DNA from: an uncultured Mucilaginibacter sp.
GTDB taxonomy: Bacteria > Bacteroidota > Bacteroidia > Sphingobacteriales > Sphingobacteriaceae
Direction of reading: 5' to 3'
DNA length: 64,000 bases
NCBI RefSeq assembly: GCF_913773635.1
Contig: NZ_CAJYGQ010000011.1
Location: 124,001 to 188,000 of the forward strand
Of the stretch, positions 62,001 through 64,000 are shown in pieces. The notes under the pieces are model-generated. The model was not told the DNA's origin. It did no database searches and saw nothing but the letters and a program-made list of their open reading frames with translations. Position 1 is the first letter of the stretch; the number at the start of each line of letters is the position of its first letter. The position numbers and the translations under genes are program-made.

Positions 62001-62572
62001 GTGATATCAAATTCAAAGATTTGAATAATGATGGCTTAACCAACAGCAGCGATGCCCAGGTTATTACCAATAGTAACCCTAAGCATTATGGCGGTTTCAG
62101 CAACAACTTTACTTACAAAAATTTTGATTTAAGTGTGCTGTTCAATTGGTCGTACGGTAATGATATTTTGTATGTAGGAAGAGGCCGTATTGAGGCGGGC
62201 CAATCTACATTCGCCAATCCTTCCGAGCAGTACTGGTTTAACCGCTGGACTGTTGCCAACCCATCAAACACTTATCCTGGTATAAGCTCGCAGGGCAGGC
62301 TTGATGTTTCCTCATATTACAAGGAGGACGGATCATTTTTAAGGTTGAGAAATTTAACTCTGGGCTATAATTTGAATGAAACCAAAGTTTTAAAAAAGAT
62401 AGGTATTAAAGGCCTGCGTGTTTATGCCACCGGTGTAAACCTGTATACCTGGACAAACTACAGTGGCTTTGACCCCGAGATTAATTCTTACACGCCGTTG
62501 TTACCTGGTGTTGACAACATTTCTTATCCCCGCGAACGGTCAATCATTTTCGGACTTAACATTAAACTATAA
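59069..62572 (+). CDS. SusC/RagA family TonB-dependent transporter with STN signalling domain
   Basis: 1167 residues. A long leader of the usual SusC type ends ATAIAQ. The STN secretin/TonB domain (LKPILEKITKQSGYEIIYDSDV, about 50-115) contacts FecR. A carboxypeptidase-like domain is next (VKGIVTDESKQPLPGVNIRIKGG). The TonB box and plug follow (DIVVVGYGTQRKADLTGS, VLKDASATAIFGSRGANGVIVITTK). The rest is a 22-strand barrel. With SusD it takes up a glycan or other large substrate, which is not identified here since no enzymes adjoin. The SusD ATG overlaps its stop by one base. Confidence 0.96.
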   Translation: MYKIFTAKTCRCHSYAHKRLFITMNLTFVFMLLALMEVSATAIAQRITLNEKNAALKPILEKITKQSGYEIIYDSDVLSTAKNVTINVHDASIDEALTLCMQNQGLSYLIKDRTIIIVPKRIVKTQNEAALQVKGIVTDESKQPLPGVNIRIKGGTVGAVSLADGRFTINVPDKSTILVFSMLGFETHEVTINDSQPLTIVLKQVTSRLDDIVVVGYGTQRKADLTGSVASVKANEIQQAKSVSFMEAMQGRLAGVQVTSSSGEPGAAANITIRGTNSFNSGTQPLYVIDGVQIDVNNAEAASSGLGSTALTNPLAGISPNDIASIEVLKDASATAIFGSRGANGVIVITTKSGKANTSSFEFNNYTGFAWAPKHIQMLGAQDYAYYRLANNTADQNYAIDTNGDQIYDQVRDLSSVESHDWQKEALRTAITQNYGLSFSGGTAKTNFFTSASYLNQQGLIINNNFERYGLLMKVNHNVTDRLRLSANVNLSHATGRGVASNGGNDVRNYNGLMQMLLITRPLNAPDPAQLALDPDGAAVSSPVDFANLSYKKSPLSRVLTDIGANYRIINGLNLDVRGSAVITQSENNEFYPGTVSWGFPTNGLAFLNTSKSINWYQTSTLTYNKRFAKVHSFNALAGFEMNFYDIETFSLQGRGFDIQSVNPVFNFGSVKLIPVPPATSKVRNTRVSQFFRVNYGYNDKYLLTATIRNDASSRLADGRKSSLFPSAGLAWRVSKESFLQNNKVVSDLKLRGSFGVTGNERIPAYQYFPTFGQVFYASATGAATLGIAPNTIANPDLKWETTYAYDLGFDLSLFKDRITLTADAYLKQTKDLLVLADIPAQSGFLRQYQNLGQVDNKGIELALNTINIRKGNFSWSSNINVSINRNKVISLGGVPFIPVTVYGGPIGTLGRVTQGQPIGTGYGYVFDGIYQLNDFVITNAAGTVINPSAVTDANLIGYTYTPKPGVPRGPNRNARPGDIKFKDLNNDGLTNSSDAQVITNSNPKHYGGFSNNFTYKNFDLSVLFNWSYGNDILYVGRGRIEAGQSTFANPSEQYWFNRWTVANPSNTYPGISSQGRLDVSSYYKEDGSFLRLRNLTLGYNLNETKVLKKIGIKGLRVYATGVNLYTWTNYSGFDPEINSYTPLLPGVDNISYPRERSIIFGLNIKL

Positions 62573-64000
62573 TGAAAAAGATATTTACCCTCATATTCTG
62601 CGTGCTTGCATTGTTATGCGGCTCGTGTAAAAAATTCCTTGATCAAAAGCCGTATTCACTTATTGCACCCGAAAACTTTTTTAAATCGGCAAATGATGCT
62701 GAATTGGCCATTACCGGCGTGTACGATGTGATGAATGCACCCTCTATACAAGGCTATGGCAACCAAGCTCTTTGGGGCAGGGGTATGCATTACCTAACCA
62801 ACTTAGGTGTTGATGATTTAACTCAAGATGTGCGCTATACCACAGCAATCCCTGATTTGATGCCGTTTTATGACTATACTTACACGGCCGATAATCCTAA
62901 CTTATGGTATGCCTATTTTTCATTGTATGCAGGTATAAACCGCGCAAACTTTGTTATTGAACGTGTACCAACCATTGATATGAATGCAACCCGCCGCGCT
63001 CAAATTGTGGGCGAGGCGCAATACATGAGAGGTATGTTTTACTGCTATCTTGCCTGGCTTTGGGGCGGTGTACCTGTAACAACAAGCACCAATCCGGAGA
63101 TTACCACTCCACGTTTACCGGTACAGCAAGTGTTACAGCAAGCCGAAGCCGATTTTAAAGCCGCCTACAACGTGCTTCCCGCTCGTAGCACTATTATAGG
63201 GCGTGTTAATAAATACACAGCGGCAGGTTTTTTGGCTAAGCTTTATTTGTATGAAGCATCGTGTAAACAAAACAATGTAAGCCAGTCGTTAAACTTTGCA
63301 CTAAACAGCTTTGATTGGGTGAACGCCAGCGAGGCCTACACACAAGCACTAAATTGGGCTAAGGATGTGTATGACAACAGCGGCTATAAACTAATCCGCC
63401 CGTTTAATTACCTTTTTCTGGCCGCAACCGAGGCAGCAGCACGCGACGAGAACATGATGATTGTGCAGGCTGGCACCGGCGGCTCGCAGGAGATTATTTT
63501 ATTTTCATACCTGGCCGGCCCAAGAGGTAGTTACCGTACAAATTCGGGAACTTACGGTTGGCTAAGACCGCACCGGGAAACATATCTGCGCTATAACGCT
63601 AATGACGGCCGCATAAGCACTATGAGTGGTTACCTCAATACCACTACCAATTTTACCACTATAAACGGCTTTAAATATTATACTCCCGAACCTATATCAA
63701 CAAGCACCATAGGCACCTTATGTGTAAATAAGTGGCGCGAAGATGATCCAAATGCTAAACTGGCAAGAGGTATAGACACCTTTTCGGGAGAAACTGATTT
63801 TGCCATACTGAGATTTGCCGATATTATACTGATGTACGCCGAAGCCAAATTCCAAACAGGTGATGAGGCGGGTGCACGCGCACTGCTGCGCGAGATACGT
63901 TTACGCGCTTGTGGTGATGATGTTGCTAAAACTACGACAGTTACTACAGCCTACTTTAAAACCGATTTTATGACAGAATTGCTGGATGAGAGAGGTCGCG
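62572..64000 (+). CDS. SusD/RagB family nutrient-binding lipoprotein, 3' end outside window
   Basis: 476 complete codons are visible with no stop. The start reads MKKIFTLIFCVLALLCGSC with the lipobox, then KKFLDQKPYSLIAPENFFKSANDAELAITGVYD, the usual SusD opening. The TPR-like part includes RAQIVGEAQYMRGMFYCYLAWLWGGVP. The last visible codons (TDFMTELLDERGR) are the conserved stretch shortly before the C-terminus, so about 50-100 residues are missing. The protein caps the SusC barrel at the cell surface. Its ATG shares a base with the SusC stop. Confidence 0.95.
   Translation, partial: MKKIFTLIFCVLALLCGSCKKFLDQKPYSLIAPENFFKSANDAELAITGVYDVMNAPSIQGYGNQALWGRGMHYLTNLGVDDLTQDVRYTTAIPDLMPFYDYTYTADNPNLWYAYFSLYAGINRANFVIERVPTIDMNATRRAQIVGEAQYMRGMFYCYLAWLWGGVPVTTSTNPEITTPRLPVQQVLQQAEADFKAAYNVLPARSTIIGRVNKYTAAGFLAKLYLYEASCKQNNVSQSLNFALNSFDWVNASEAYTQALNWAKDVYDNSGYKLIRPFNYLFLAATEAAARDENMMIVQAGTGGSQEIILFSYLAGPRGSYRTNSGTYGWLRPHRETYLRYNANDGRISTMSGYLNTTTNFTTINGFKYYTPEPISTSTIGTLCVNKWREDDPNAKLARGIDTFSGETDFAILRFADIILMYAEAKFQTGDEAGARALLREIRLRACGDDVAKTTTVTTAYFKTDFMTELLDERGR

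Overview
The window looks like chromosomal DNA of a Bacteroidota member of the family Sphingobacteriaceae, most like Mucilaginibacter or a close relative. The evidence is a SusC/SusD pair with an ECF sigma factor and FecR, a GldH gliding lipoprotein, the RicT-GldH-HolB gene order, DUF4175, DUF3078 and DUF6428 proteins, promoters of the TAnnTTTG type, and moderate GC content. The genus is an inference from gene content, not a computed placement.

Layout. 1-3.6 kb: the end of an FAD/NAD(P)-binding protein and small conserved or unknown proteins. 3.8 kb: tRNA-Asp. 4.2-5.8 kb: a membrane histidine kinase split into two reading frames at a T6A run. 6.3-12.1 kb: an operon of one GH31 and three GH43 glycoside hydrolases, with the debris of an AraC-type regulator just upstream. 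12.4-17.1 kb: an AraC regulator with an SDR, a luciferase-like monooxygenase, superoxide dismutase, TadA and CsaA. 17.2-28.6 kb: an operon ending in mnmG, with two parS-like palindromes just before mnmG, then a lipoprotein, a gamma carbonic anhydrase, divergent nadB and nadA, and thiL. The nadB-nadA gap has a cluster of DnaA boxes next to a very AT-rich tract. Together with three parS-like palindromes in the window, this makes it a good candidate for the chromosomal origin. 28.6-35.6 kb: an NAD-dependent epimerase, a Crp-type regulator, rmuC, gldH, ricT, holB and ruvX. 35.6-38.3 kb: a membrane protein with a frameshift in a C5 run, then three tandem secreted paralogs of unknown function preceded by a possible 33-residue peptide. 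38.5-52.9 kb: an O-methyltransferase, two glucosaminidases, a DUF3078 barrel, ffh, a Tat-exported SDR, a glutathione peroxidase, ybeY, an RsbW-like protein, DUF4175 and a PAS histidine kinase.

53.0-56.9 kb is a small arsenic-resistance island inserted in the 3' half of tRNA-Pro. It is bounded by 52-bp perfect direct repeats and has arm-type repeats near both ends, but its tyrosine integrase is truncated. It carries arsR, a DUF6428 protein, arsC and ACR3, with the same operator-like palindrome before arsR and before the DUF6428 gene. 57.1 kb to the right edge is a cell-surface-signalling nutrient uptake locus: ECF sigma factor, divergent FecR anti-sigma, SusC with an STN domain, and SusD, which runs off the window.

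The items I judge most worth following up are the candidate oriC/parS region, the split kinase with a UUUUUUA slippery site in the right phase, the AraC-type direct repeats before the SDR gene, the immobilised arsenic island, and the three tandem secreted proteins. No CRISPR array, rRNA operon or complete insertion sequence was seen.
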